Shown here piece after piece: positions 25,883 to 33,720 of a stretch of DNA of 50,830 bases. The stretch is from Sphingomonadales bacterium. Its GTDB lineage: Bacteria > Pseudomonadota > Alphaproteobacteria > Sphingomonadales > Sphingomonadaceae. Every line of letters begins with the position of its first letter. The stretch's first letter is position 1. Position numbers and translations under genes: made by a program. The notes beneath the pieces were generated by a model. It made no database searches, was not told where the DNA came from, and was given only the letters and a program-made list of their open reading frames with translations. The stretch spans positions 1 through 50,830 of the forward strand of contig JAGXGT010000052.1 in NCBI GenBank assembly GCA_024636595.1, read 5' to 3'.

Positions 25883-26650
25883 ATGTTTAAGACCAACTCA
25901 ACCATTGGATGGGCAATCGGTCGCCTGACCGCAACGGCGGGTGATTTGATCGCCTTCCTACGCGCCCCAAAGCTGGACAGCGCAGACGACCAACCGCTCG
26001 GAAAACTGCCAGATCTTGCCTGGTTATTCGCGCTAAACCTGATCATCGTCGCGGCCATCGCTGCGATACTCCTGCCGGTCATGCTACTGCTCGATATCAA
26101 GATGGCGAGCAGCATGGCCGATCTGTTCAACCGTCCCTTCTGGCAATTGATAGCATTTGTGGTTGTCGTCGGCCCGATCGCGGAAGAATTGCTCTTCCGC
26201 GCCTGGCTAACGGGCTCGCCGAGGCTTCTGGTGCCCTTTTTCGGCGTATTGGCATGGCTGGCTGCCTCGACCGGTTTGCTGCATGTGGGCTGGCTTGACA
26301 CCAAGGGCCCGATAGCGGCGGTGCTTTTGGCCGTGATTGTTGCGGCTGTCATCATCGGCCTGTTCGCCTGTTGGAAACGCACGACGCCAAGATGGTTTGT
26401 AAAGGCCTTCCCACTGATCTTCTGGAGCCAGGCGTTGCTCTTCGGCTTTGTCCATGTGTTCAACTATGCTGGCGGGAATCCCGTCGCTCTGCTGCCGTTT
26501 GTTTTGCCGCAGCTGGTCGGCGGTCTGATCTGGGGCTATGCCCGAATCCGCTATGGCTGGTGGGCCAATATTGCCCTGCACATGGCCTATAATCTGGTGG
26601 CGACGAGCGCCTTGCTATATATGCTGCTCACCCAACCGGAAGTGGTTTAG
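25883..26650 (+). CDS. CPBP-family intramembrane glutamic protease
   Basis: A 255-residue protein with six or more membrane helices and the CPBP (Abi/CAAX protease) signature. EELLFR (101-106) provides the catalytic glutamate pair and arginine. GFVHVFNY and IALHMAYN supply the conserved histidines. The bacterial substrates are generally unknown. Start choice: the frame opens at an ATG at 25856 without a ribosome-binding site; the ATG at 25883 has ggggg 11 nt upstream and a better N-terminus, so I prefer it with limited confidence. Its stop overlaps the stop of the convergent ybjQ-like gene. Confidence 0.82.
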   Translation: MFKTNSTIGWAIGRLTATAGDLIAFLRAPKLDSADDQPLGKLPDLAWLFALNLIIVAAIAAILLPVMLLLDIKMASSMADLFNRPFWQLIAFVVVVGPIAEELLFRAWLTGSPRLLVPFFGVLAWLAASTGLLHVGWLDTKGPIAAVLLAVIVAAVIIGLFACWKRTTPRWFVKAFPLIFWSQALLFGFVHVFNYAGGNPVALLPFVLPQLVGGLIWGYARIRYGWWANIALHMAYNLVATSALLYMLLTQPEVV

Positions 26651-26967
26651 GCAATGACGACGGCGGTGCCGGATGCCGATACCATCAGCATCGAACCCTT
26701 GTCACCGACCACCTCATAGTCGAGATCGACGCCGACAACCGCATTGGCGCCGACCTTCGCCGCCTCCGCCTGCATTTCCGCGAGGGCCTCATCGCGCGCC
26801 CGTTTCAGGACATTTTCATATTTGCCTGACCGACCGCCAACGATGTCGGTGATACTGGCGAACAGATCACGGAACAGGTTTGCGCCGACGATGACCTCGC
26901 CGATCACGATCCCGCGATAGTCGCTAATCGCGTGATCCTCGATAGTGGGTGTCGTGGTGACGATCAT
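26647..26967 (-). CDS. YbjQ/UPF0145 heavy-metal-binding-domain protein
   Basis: A 106-residue YbjQ-family protein, thought to form pentameric rings; no activity is established. The conserved GEVIVGANLFRDLFASITDIVGGRSGKYE-type pattern occupies about residues 23-51 and AAKVGANAVVGVDLDYEVV the C-terminal half. The opening MIVTTTPTIED is typical. It is transcribed convergently to the CPBP gene, with the two stop codons (TAG plus, TAA minus) sharing two bases. Confidence 0.88.
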   Translation of the reverse strand: MIVTTTPTIEDHAISDYRGIVIGEVIVGANLFRDLFASITDIVGGRSGKYENVLKRARDEALAEMQAEAAKVGANAVVGVDLDYEVVGDKGSMLMVSASGTAVVIA

Positions 26968-27021
26968 AGGGCTTGTCCTTTTCTTGCCTGCTGCGAACCG
27001 GATGCTAATACTCCACCGTCG

Positions 27022-27510
27022 TCAGAGCAACCGCTGAAACCAGGCCACGTCGCGCCAGCCGCCCATTTTCCAGCCGACTTCCTTGTAGGTACCGACCAGT
27101 TCAAAGCCCATCGCCCGGTGCAGGGCGATACTCGCTTCGTTTGGCAGGGCTATGCCGGCGAAAGCCGCGTGGATTTTTCTCGCTTTCAGCCGCGGCAGGA
27201 GCGCCTCGTACAGCGCCCGGCCGAGACCTTGGCGCGCCTGACCGGGATCGATATAAACAGCGACATCACAACTGGTTTGATAGGCCCCCCGCGTGCGATG
27301 CTCGGAGCCATAGGCATAGCCAAGCACCGCTCCATCTCTTTCCGCAACCAGCCAGTCGTGCGAGTTCAGAGCCTTGGCAATGCGGCCAGCCATTTCGTCG
27401 GGATCAGGGGCATCCAGTTCAAAGCTGACCCAGCCATCGGTCACGAACGGCGCGTAGATTTCGGCACAGCGGGACGCGTCAGCGACCGTCGCGGACCGAA
27501 CCGGGATCAT
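27022..27510 (-). CDS. GNAT N-acetyltransferase (phosphinothricin acetyltransferase-like)
   Basis: A 162-residue acetyltransferase of the PAT/MddA group. The acetyl-CoA loop is QARQGLGRALYEALL (about 92-106). The group-typical ALPNEASIALHRAMGFELVG and VGWKMGGWRDVAWFQ segments follow. Relatives acetylate phosphinothricin or methionine sulfone and sulfoximine; the natural substrate here cannot be fixed. Its start shares one base with the stop of the GapR-like gene (TGATG), so it is probably translationally coupled. Confidence 0.88.
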   Translation of the reverse strand: MIPVRSATVADASRCAEIYAPFVTDGWVSFELDAPDPDEMAGRIAKALNSHDWLVAERDGAVLGYAYGSEHRTRGAYQTSCDVAVYIDPGQARQGLGRALYEALLPRLKARKIHAAFAGIALPNEASIALHRAMGFELVGTYKEVGWKMGGWRDVAWFQRLL

Positions 27511-27752
27511 CAGGCCAGGCCGAGCGCCGCTTTATAGGTGTCGAGAATGGCTTCCATTTCCTGCCGGTCATGAGCTTCCATTTTTCTGAGGCGAACAATC
27601 TGACGCATGATCTTGGCGTCATAGCCCTGCGACTTGGCTTCGGAATAAACATCGCGAATATCGTCCGCCATGCCTTTTTTCTCTTCTTCCAGCCGTTCGA
27701 TACGCTCGATAAACAGACGCAGCTGGTCTGCGGCAACATTGCCTTCGCTCAT
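27510..27752 (-). CDS. gapR: GapR-family nucleoid-associated protein (DUF2312)
   Basis: An 80-residue, highly charged coiled-coil protein of the DUF2312/UPF0335 family. Its Caulobacter member GapR clamps around overtwisted AT-rich DNA ahead of replication forks and stimulates topoisomerases. The heptad-rich QLRLFIERIERLEEEKKG (10-27), the DVYSEAKSQGYD turn and IMRQIVRLRKM are diagnostic. It lies upstream of the GNAT gene in one transcript. DNA-binding role is by homology. Confidence 0.9.
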   Translation of the reverse strand: MSEGNVAADQLRLFIERIERLEEEKKGMADDIRDVYSEAKSQGYDAKIMRQIVRLRKMEAHDRQEMEAILDTYKAALGLA

Positions 27753-27796
27753 TCTTCATTCCTTTGAAATATTTTGTTCGGATTCGTAGCCCGTCT

Positions 27797-28102
27797 TTAA
27801 GATGCGTCGGCGTTTTTGGCCACGCTTTCCTTCATCTTTTTGAGCCGCTCCGGGGTTGCCTCGGTCTGATATTTTTTCTTCCATTCGTTGACCGGCATGC
27901 CATGGATTGCCTCACGCGCCTCGTCCTTGGTCATCGTGCCACCGGCGTCATTGGTCGCTTCCATAACCCAGTCGGCGAGGCAATTGCGGCAGAAACCGGC
28001 CAGCCCCATCAAATCGATATTTTCCGCATCATGGCGGTGCTGAAGATGGTTTACCAGACGGCGAAAGGCAGCGGCGGCGGCATCGGATATTTGGTCGGTC
28101 AT
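27797..28102 (-). CDS. DUF1244 protein
   Basis: A 101-residue soluble alpha-helical protein, a conserved proteobacterial family of unknown function. The central FRRLVNHLQHRHDAENIDLM and GLAGFCRNCLADW with a CRNC pair (about 38-41) are typical and could bind metal. The C-terminal GMPVNEWKKKYQTEAT segment is also conserved. It lies 44 bp upstream of gapR on the same strand and is probably cotranscribed. Confidence 0.88.
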   Translation of the reverse strand: MTDQISDAAAAAFRRLVNHLQHRHDAENIDLMGLAGFCRNCLADWVMEATNDAGGTMTKDEAREAIHGMPVNEWKKKYQTEATPERLKKMKESVAKNADAS

Positions 28103-28188
28103 GTTCGTTTCCGTTGTTTTTTGTTTTTAACCTGTCATGAATTAGGAATAAGCAACCCGCAGGTAAAGCGCCACTAAGGAATTTGTGA

Positions 28189-29640
28189 ATGGCATCGCCG
28201 ATCTTCTCCCGCAACCGCAAGGTCAAAGTGCTGGCGACGCTGGGCCCGTCCAGCGGCAGCCCGGAAATGATCGAGAAATTGTACCGCGCTGGCGTCGACG
28301 CATTCCGGATGAATATGAGCCACGGTGAGCATGAGGCACATGCCGCCAATGTGAAATCAATCCGGGCGCTGGAAAAGCAAATCGGTCGGCCAATCGCCAT
28401 CCTTGCCGATCTGCAGGGGCCAAAGCTGCGCATCGGCACCTTTGCCAATCCGCCGGTGCTGCTGAAAGACGGCGAACGCTTCACCCTCGACATGGTCAAG
28501 GAAAAGGGTGACGCCACCCGCGTCAGCCTGCCCCACAAGGAGATATTGAGCACGCTGCAGCCGGGTCACACCTTGTTGCTAGACGACGGCAAGATCCGGC
28601 TCGAGGTGACCAGCACGGATGGCAAGAGCGTCGAGACCAAAGTGATCGTCGGCGGCGAAATATCCGACCGCAAGGGCGTCAATGTGCCGGAAGTTGTACT
28701 GCCGGTCAGCTCGCTGACCGACAAGGATCGCAAGGATCTGACGTTCGCGCTCGAACAGGATGTCGACTGGATTGCGCTCAGTTTCGTGCAGCGCCCGGAA
28801 GATGTAGCCGAGGCGCGTCGGTTGATCGGCGGCAAGGCGGCGCTGCTGGCCAAGATCGAGAAGCCCGCGGCGATCGACCGGCTCGACGAGATACTGGAAC
28901 TGTCGGATGCGGTGATGGTCGCGCGCGGTGATCTTGGCGTGGAGCTGCTGCCGGAACAGGTCCCGCCGCTGCAGAAGAAAATTGTCGCTGCGGCCCGCAA
29001 GCTGGGCCGTCCGGTGGTGGTAGCGACCCAGATGCTGGAATCGATGATCAAGTCGCCGACCCCGACGCGCGCCGAAGTATCCGACGTAGCCACCGCCATT
29101 TATGACGGCGCCGATGCCATCATGCTTTCGGCCGAGTCCGCGGTCGGCGACTGGCCGATCGAAGCGGCGACGATGATGGACCGGATCGCTGCGCAGGTGG
29201 AAAATGATCCGTCCTACGCCGACCGGGTGCATTTTACCGAAACCGTGCCGGATGAAACGACCGCAGATGCGCTGGCCGCAGCGAGCTACAATATCGCTCG
29301 CACCATCGAGACATCAGCGATCGTCTGTTACACATCGTCCGGCTCGACCGCCCGCCGGATGGCGCGCGAACGGCCTTCCGTGCCGCTGCTGGTGCTCACC
29401 CCCAACCGGCACACCGCCCGTCGCGTCGGCTTGCTGTGGGGTGCCTATGCCGTGGTCACCCGCGATGTCAGCGATTTCGAGGAAATGATCGCCAAGGCCA
29501 AGCGCATGGCCCTGCGCCACAAGCTGGGCGAGGCGGGATCCCGGTTGATCGTCTGTGCGGGCGTCCCCTTCGGCACTCCCGGCTCGACCAACCTGCTGCA
29601 TGTGGTGCGGCTGAGCGGGGACGAACTCAAGCGCAGCTAG
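28189..29640 (+). CDS. pyk: Pyruvate kinase
   Basis: Last enzyme of glycolysis and the Entner-Doudoroff route, transferring phosphate from phosphoenolpyruvate to ADP. The 483 residues cover the barrel, B domain and C domain. Seen: RNRKVKVLATLGPSS, AFRMNMSHGEHE, ADLQGPKLRIG, the catalytic-loop KIEKPAAIDRLDEIL (Lys of the active site), the metal-binding MVARGDLGVELLPE, and VATQMLESMIKSPTPTRAEVSDVA. The C-terminal effector domain (AIVCYTSSGSTARR) is present. The only neighbour downstream is a convergent HAD gene 6 bp away, with no room for a terminator. Confidence 0.97.
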   Translation: MASPIFSRNRKVKVLATLGPSSGSPEMIEKLYRAGVDAFRMNMSHGEHEAHAANVKSIRALEKQIGRPIAILADLQGPKLRIGTFANPPVLLKDGERFTLDMVKEKGDATRVSLPHKEILSTLQPGHTLLLDDGKIRLEVTSTDGKSVETKVIVGGEISDRKGVNVPEVVLPVSSLTDKDRKDLTFALEQDVDWIALSFVQRPEDVAEARRLIGGKAALLAKIEKPAAIDRLDEILELSDAVMVARGDLGVELLPEQVPPLQKKIVAAARKLGRPVVVATQMLESMIKSPTPTRAEVSDVATAIYDGADAIMLSAESAVGDWPIEAATMMDRIAAQVENDPSYADRVHFTETVPDETTADALAAASYNIARTIETSAIVCYTSSGSTARRMARERPSVPLLVLTPNRHTARRVGLLWGAYAVVTRDVSDFEEMIAKAKRMALRHKLGEAGSRLIVCAGVPFGTPGSTNLLHVVRLSGDELKRS

Positions 29641-29646
29641 ACGAAT

Positions 29647-30255
29647 CTAAAGCAGGCCCCGCGCAACCAGATCCTGTTGCAGCGCTCCGGCTGTTTCAAA
29701 CACATGCCCGGCTATTCCGAGGTCAGTCGCAGCCGCGACATTCTCTAGCCGATCATCAATGAACAGGCATTGCTCGGGCTTCCGATCAAAGCGGTTCAGT
29801 GCCAGATGATAGATTGCCGGGTCTGGCTTCATCAGCTTCTCATCGCCAGAGACGACGATATCCTCAAAGCAGTCGAAAACCGGCGCGTGCGGACGAAACC
29901 CGTGCCAGAATTCCGAGCCGAAGTTGGTTATGCCGAAGATTGCCACGTTGTTTTGGTGGAGCCGCTTTACCAGATCCAGCGAACCCGGCACCGGCCCGGG
30001 AATCGTCTCGTTAAACCGCGCTGCATAGGCGCGGATATGCGATTCATATTTCGGGAAGGATATAATGCGCTCGGCCACCGTCTCGGCAAGCGGACGTCCC
30101 GCGTCGTGCTGAAAATGCCATTCCGGGGTGACAACATGTGCCAGGAACCAGTCCAGTTCCTGCGGGTCGTCGATCAATGTTATGAACAGGCAGCGCAAAT
30201 CCCATCGATAGAGCACGTTGCCCACATCAAAGATTACGGTGTCGATTTTGGCGAT
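29647..30255 (-). CDS. HAD-IA family hydrolase with probable ATC start codon
   Basis: A 202-residue HAD hydrolase close to the YihX-type phosphatases. From the ATC at 30255 the frame reads IAKIDTVIFDVGNVLYRWD, which holds motif I with the nucleophile Asp. Motif II (GITNFGSEF), the motif III lysine (LMKPDPAIYH) and motif IV (FIDDRLENV) follow. The first standard start in frame, a GTG at 30225, lies after the nucleophile and would destroy the enzyme. An in-frame TAG lies 15 bp upstream of the ATC (30273-30271), and no ATG, GTG or TTG lies between. An aggga sits 9 nt before the ATC. A sequencing error upstream is the alternative. Confidence 0.8.
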   Translation of the reverse strand: MAKIDTVIFDVGNVLYRWDLRCLFITLIDDPQELDWFLAHVVTPEWHFQHDAGRPLAETVAERIISFPKYESHIRAYAARFNETIPGPVPGSLDLVKRLHQNNVAIFGITNFGSEFWHGFRPHAPVFDCFEDIVVSGDEKLMKPDPAIYHLALNRFDRKPEQCLFIDDRLENVAAATDLGIAGHVFETAGALQQDLVARGLL

Positions 30256-30292
30256 GGTAGATGATCCCTACCAAATTGAGCGCAGTGCGCGA

Positions 30293-30418
30293 TTAGCCCT
30301 GGCGTGCCTTGAACCGGCGATTCGTCTTGTTGATCACATAGGTGCGACCACGGCGACGGATGACGCGGCAATCCCGGTGACGGTTTTTAAGCGACTTCAA
30401 AGAGTTGCGGACTTTCAT
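30293..30418 (-). CDS. rpmJ: 50S ribosomal protein L36
   Basis: A 41-residue, very basic zinc-ribbon-derived protein, too short for routine gene calling but clear by sequence: MKVRNSLKSLKNRHRDCR, followed by VIRRRGRTYVINKTNRRFK and ending ARQG. It keeps one Cys (Cys17) rather than the four of the metal-binding form, so it is a C-minus, zinc-independent type. It lies 37 bp upstream of the HAD gene and probably shares its transcript. In zinc-limited bacteria the C-minus type can replace the C-plus copy; which case applies here is unknown. Confidence 0.93.
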   Translation of the reverse strand: MKVRNSLKSLKNRHRDCRVIRRRGRTYVINKTNRRFKARQG

Positions 30419-30519
30419 TTTGGTACCACGCCTTGATTATCTGAATTTCTTGAAAGCAGGCTTGCTGCGTTGAAGCAGGGCAATTAAGGTCGGCGGCTGC
30501 CAAAGTCAAGCGACCAGCG

Positions 30520-31524
30520 CTATTCTCCGCGCATTTCTATCAGTTTGCGTTCCCATGCGAGGGCGTGGGCGACAATTTCGTCGAGATCGGCGTGTTTTGG
30601 CTGCCAAGGAAAGCGCTCCATGATCGCCCGATTGTCGGAAATCAGCGAATCGGGGTCGCCAGCGCGCCGCCCTTCCATTTTTCGCCCGATTTTCATGTTG
30701 GTGACCCGGTCGACGGCATCGAGCACCTCCAGCACCGAAAAACCCCGACCATAGCCGCAATTGAGCAAATGGTTTCGATTCGGGTCGGCGATCAGCGCCT
30801 CCAGGGCGAGCACATGGGCGCTGGCCAGATCCGACACATGAATGTAGTCGCGCACGCCGGTGCCGTCGGGCGTAGCATAGTCAGTGCCAAAGACGGCGAC
30901 GCTGTCGCGCTTGCCCAGCGCTGCCTCGACCGCGACCTTGATCAGATGGGTGGCGCCGGCGGTCGACTGGCCGGTTCGCGCCTGCGGGTCGGCACCGGCG
31001 ACGTTGAAATAGCGCAGGGCACAGAAATTCAGGTCATGCGCCGCCGCAACATCGCGGAGCATATGCTCGGTCATCAACTTCGACATACCATAGGGATTGA
31101 TCGGTAGCTGCGGCGTGCTTTCGCTCACCGGGCTTTCCTCGGTCATGCCATAGGTGGCGGCGGTCGAGGAGAAGATGAAATGATGCACCCCGCCGGTCAC
31201 CGCCGATTCGATCAGGCTGCGGCTCTTGGCGCTGTTGTTGTGATAATATTTCAGCGGATTCTCGACCGATTCCGGCACGATGATCGAACCGGCAAAATGC
31301 ATGATCGCACCAATATTCTCGTCTTTGATGATTCGGGCGAGCAGAGCGGAGTCCTCAATATCGCCTTCATAAAAGGCGACCCCTTCCGGCACCGCCCAGC
31401 GAAACCCGGTGGTCAGATTGTCGACCACCGCAACTGGCCAGCCGGCATCCCGCAGGGCGAGCACCGCGTGGCTGCCGATATAGCCGGCCCCGCCGGTGAC
31501 CAATATCGTGAACGGTTTCGCCAT
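30520..31524 (-). CDS. galE: UDP-glucose 4-epimerase
   Basis: An extended-SDR enzyme interconverting UDP-glucose and UDP-galactose for surface glycan synthesis. The 334 residues begin MAKPFTILVTGGAGYIGSHA, with the GxxGxxG dinucleotide motif. The SSTAATYG segment (catalytic Ser/Thr) and YGMSKLMTEH (Tyr-x-x-x-Lys) are in place, as is FNVAGADP. The start was taken at the ATG at 31524; a frame extending to 31623 encodes a non-homologous stretch. A related 4-epimerase specificity (for example GlcNAc) cannot be excluded. Confidence 0.92.
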   Translation of the reverse strand: MAKPFTILVTGGAGYIGSHAVLALRDAGWPVAVVDNLTTGFRWAVPEGVAFYEGDIEDSALLARIIKDENIGAIMHFAGSIIVPESVENPLKYYHNNSAKSRSLIESAVTGGVHHFIFSSTAATYGMTEESPVSESTPQLPINPYGMSKLMTEHMLRDVAAAHDLNFCALRYFNVAGADPQARTGQSTAGATHLIKVAVEAALGKRDSVAVFGTDYATPDGTGVRDYIHVSDLASAHVLALEALIADPNRNHLLNCGYGRGFSVLEVLDAVDRVTNMKIGRKMEGRRAGDPDSLISDNRAIMERFPWQPKHADLDEIVAHALAWERKLIEMRGE

Positions 31525-31677
31525 CGTTTGTAGACCCCCATCAATTCTCAACACCGGCTGTTTACCGCCCTGTTCTCTCCAATCGGTTAAACGCGCTTGT
31601 CTGCGGATGCAATTTTTTACCACGATCGCCGAGATTATGCGCTAATATGCCTTGGGGCGAGTTTAGGAGTGCGTATT

Positions 31678-32286
31678 ATGGCCGGTTTTTCATCATTTTC
31701 CACCGTTGCATTGGCAGGTTTGCTGCTGTCGGGATGCACGGCAATGACTCCCCCGGTTGACGTCACCCGGTTTCACAACGCGCAAATCGCGCCGATTGTC
31801 CCGGGCAGCGTCATCATCGAGGCCAATGTCACCGACGAGGGCTATAGCCGCAGCATCGAATATGCGACCTATTCCGCTGCGCTGTTGCGCGAATTGCAGC
31901 GAGCTGGCTTTACCGAAGTCCGCGATAACACCGGCACCAGCCAGTATATCGCACGCTACACGATCGACAGAGCGGTCCTGACCGCGGGCGGCGCCCGGTC
32001 ACCGATCTCGGTCGGGGTCGGCGGCAGCACCGGCAGCTATGGTTCCGGCGTCGGTCTGGGCATCGGCATAAATCTTGGCGGCCGGCCGAAGGACAAGATC
32101 GTCACCGAATTGTCGGTTCGCATCAGCAGGCGCGACAACGGCAGTGTGATCTGGGAAGGCCGCGCATCGGTGGAGGCCAAGCAGGGGTCGCCGGCATCAC
32201 AGCCCGGGCTGGCCGCGGCGAAATTGGCCGAAGCCTTATTCAAGGACTTCCCCGGAGAGTCCGGAACCACTATCAGGGTCCCATGA
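31678..32286 (+). CDS. Outer-membrane or periplasmic lipoprotein, DUF4136-like
   Basis: A 202-residue lipoprotein. The signal peptide ends in a lipobox LLLSGC with Cys20 as the lipidated residue; position +2 is Thr, which favours outer-membrane sorting. The remainder has a DUF4136-like pattern with a glycine-rich stretch (GVGGSTGSYGSGVGLGIGIN, about 129-148) and a C-terminal DNGSVIWEGRASVEAKQG segment. Its function is unknown. The start has aggag about 8 nt upstream. The stop overlaps the start of the M14 peptidase gene by ATGA. Confidence 0.83.
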   Translation: MAGFSSFSTVALAGLLLSGCTAMTPPVDVTRFHNAQIAPIVPGSVIIEANVTDEGYSRSIEYATYSAALLRELQRAGFTEVRDNTGTSQYIARYTIDRAVLTAGGARSPISVGVGGSTGSYGSGVGLGIGINLGGRPKDKIVTELSVRISRRDNGSVIWEGRASVEAKQGSPASQPGLAAAKLAEALFKDFPGESGTTIRVP

Positions 32287-33407
32287 CCATAGAAATCACC
32301 AGCGCTTTCGATAGCGGTAATATCGAAGTCCATGCCATCACTGGCAGCACCGCAACACTGTCGATCCGCAAGGACAAGGACAGCGAGTTTTTCCAATGGT
32401 TCCACTTCCGGGTCGCTTGCCAGATCGGCGACGAGCTGGAATTGACCATCGGTGGGCTGAAAGACTCGGCCTATCCGCAGGGATGGCCCGACTATGACGC
32501 CTGCGTCAGCGAGGACCGGGAATATTGGGGCCGCGCCGCGAGCAGCTATGATGAAGACAGCGGCACTCTGACCATTCGCTATACCGCGAGCAGCAACATC
32601 GTCTGGTTCGCCTATTTCGCGCCCTACAGCATCGAGCGCCATCACGACCTGATCGCCGAAACCGCCGGCTTTGAAGGCGTGACGGTGCAAACGCTCGGCC
32701 ATAGCCTCGAAGGCCAGCCGATCGACTGCCTTGAACTGGGCAGCGGCGACAAGCAGGTCTGGCTCTACGCGCGGCAGCATCCCGGCGAGAGCATGGCCGA
32801 ATGGTGGATGGAAGGCGCGCTGGAAATGCTCACCGACCCCGCCGATCCCCACGCCCGACTGTTGTTACAGCATTGCCGCTTCCATATCGTCCCCAATATG
32901 AACCCCGATGGTTCGCGCAGAGGCCATTTGCGAACCAATTTCGCCGGAACCAATCTCAACCGCGAGTGGCACGAACCGAGCGCCGAAAAATCTCCGGAAG
33001 TGCTTTGCGTCCGCAATGCGATGGACAAAAGCGGTCTGGCCTTTGCCATGGATGTCCATGGCGATGAGGCGATTCCAGCGGTTTTCATCGCTGGCTTCGA
33101 AGGCATCCCCTCGATCACCGATGCACAGCTGGAAAAATATCACGGCTTCCGCGACCGCCTGGCCGAGCGCACCCCGGATTTCCAGACCGAGCTCGGCTAT
33201 CCCACCGCTGGCAAGGGCAAGGCCAATCTGTCGATGTCTACCAATCAGCTGGCCGAACGGTTCGGCGCGGTCACGATGACTCTGGAAATGCCGTTCAAGG
33301 ACAATCGCGATCTGCCCGATGCCGAACAGGGCTGGTCCCCCGAGCGCTGCAATCTGCTCGCCCGCGAATGCCTGGCGACGCTGGCCGAGATGATCGACGA
33401 TATCTAG
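32283..33407 (+). CDS. M14-family zinc carboxypeptidase (cytosolic carboxypeptidase type)
   Basis: A 374-residue metallocarboxypeptidase of the M14D/CCP type. An N-terminal beta domain (1-120) precedes the catalytic domain, as in eukaryotic tubulin deglutamylases. The zinc set is His166 and Glu169 (RQHPGESMAEWW) and His259 (DVHGDE). NPDG (207-210), Arg213 and NLNREW match substrate-binding positions, and the catalytic Glu335 is in MTLEMPF. No signal peptide, so a cytoplasmic role such as trimming C-terminal residues is likely; the substrate is unknown. Coupled (ATGA) to the lipoprotein gene upstream. Confidence 0.87.
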   Translation: MTIEITSAFDSGNIEVHAITGSTATLSIRKDKDSEFFQWFHFRVACQIGDELELTIGGLKDSAYPQGWPDYDACVSEDREYWGRAASSYDEDSGTLTIRYTASSNIVWFAYFAPYSIERHHDLIAETAGFEGVTVQTLGHSLEGQPIDCLELGSGDKQVWLYARQHPGESMAEWWMEGALEMLTDPADPHARLLLQHCRFHIVPNMNPDGSRRGHLRTNFAGTNLNREWHEPSAEKSPEVLCVRNAMDKSGLAFAMDVHGDEAIPAVFIAGFEGIPSITDAQLEKYHGFRDRLAERTPDFQTELGYPTAGKGKANLSMSTNQLAERFGAVTMTLEMPFKDNRDLPDAEQGWSPERCNLLARECLATLAEMIDDI

Positions 33408-33412
33408 GGAAA

Positions 33413-33500
33413 TGGCGGAGACGGAGGGATTCGAACCCTCGATAGGTTGCCCTATACACGCTTTCCAAGCGTGCGCGATCGACCACTCTGCCACGTCTCC
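33413..33500 (-). tRNA. tRNA-Ser (anticodon GGA)
   Basis: On the minus strand the 7-bp acceptor stem ggagacg/cgtctcc, an anticodon stem cacgc/gcgtg with loop ttggaaa (anticodon GGA), a long variable arm (tatagggcaacctatc, typical of class II serine tRNA) and a T arm gaggg-ttcgaat-ccctc are all present. The discriminator is G and CCA is encoded (33415-33413). It is convergent to the M14 gene, 5 bp away. Confidence 0.97.
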
Positions 33501-33629
33501 GCAAATGCCATCTGACCCGTGAATCTGGTCGAATATCAGACAGCGCCGCTTCCCTAGTGCGGGATTCGCGCTTTCGCAAGCGATAGTGTGGCGTTAGGGT
33601 GATGGCTGACAGAATGTTGGAAATTAGAC

Positions 33630-33700
33630 CCGTTAGTCCTGAGCTTGTCGAAGGACGCCTCGCGACGAACGTCGTGGTTCGACAGGCTCACCACTAACGG
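33630..33700. repeat. Class A variant paired repeat (ccgttagt ends)
   Basis: A 71-bp element between tRNA-Ser and the first PPIase gene. It starts ccgttagt and ends actaacgg, perfect inverse ends. Inside, cctgagcttgtcgaagg and its inverse counterpart ggttcgacaggctcacc face each other around a short centre containing cgcgacgaacgtcg. It lies 20 bp before the PPIase ATG, so it could affect that gene's leader. Confidence 0.8.
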
Positions 33701-33720
33701 CAAGCAGCGGGGCTCTTCAC

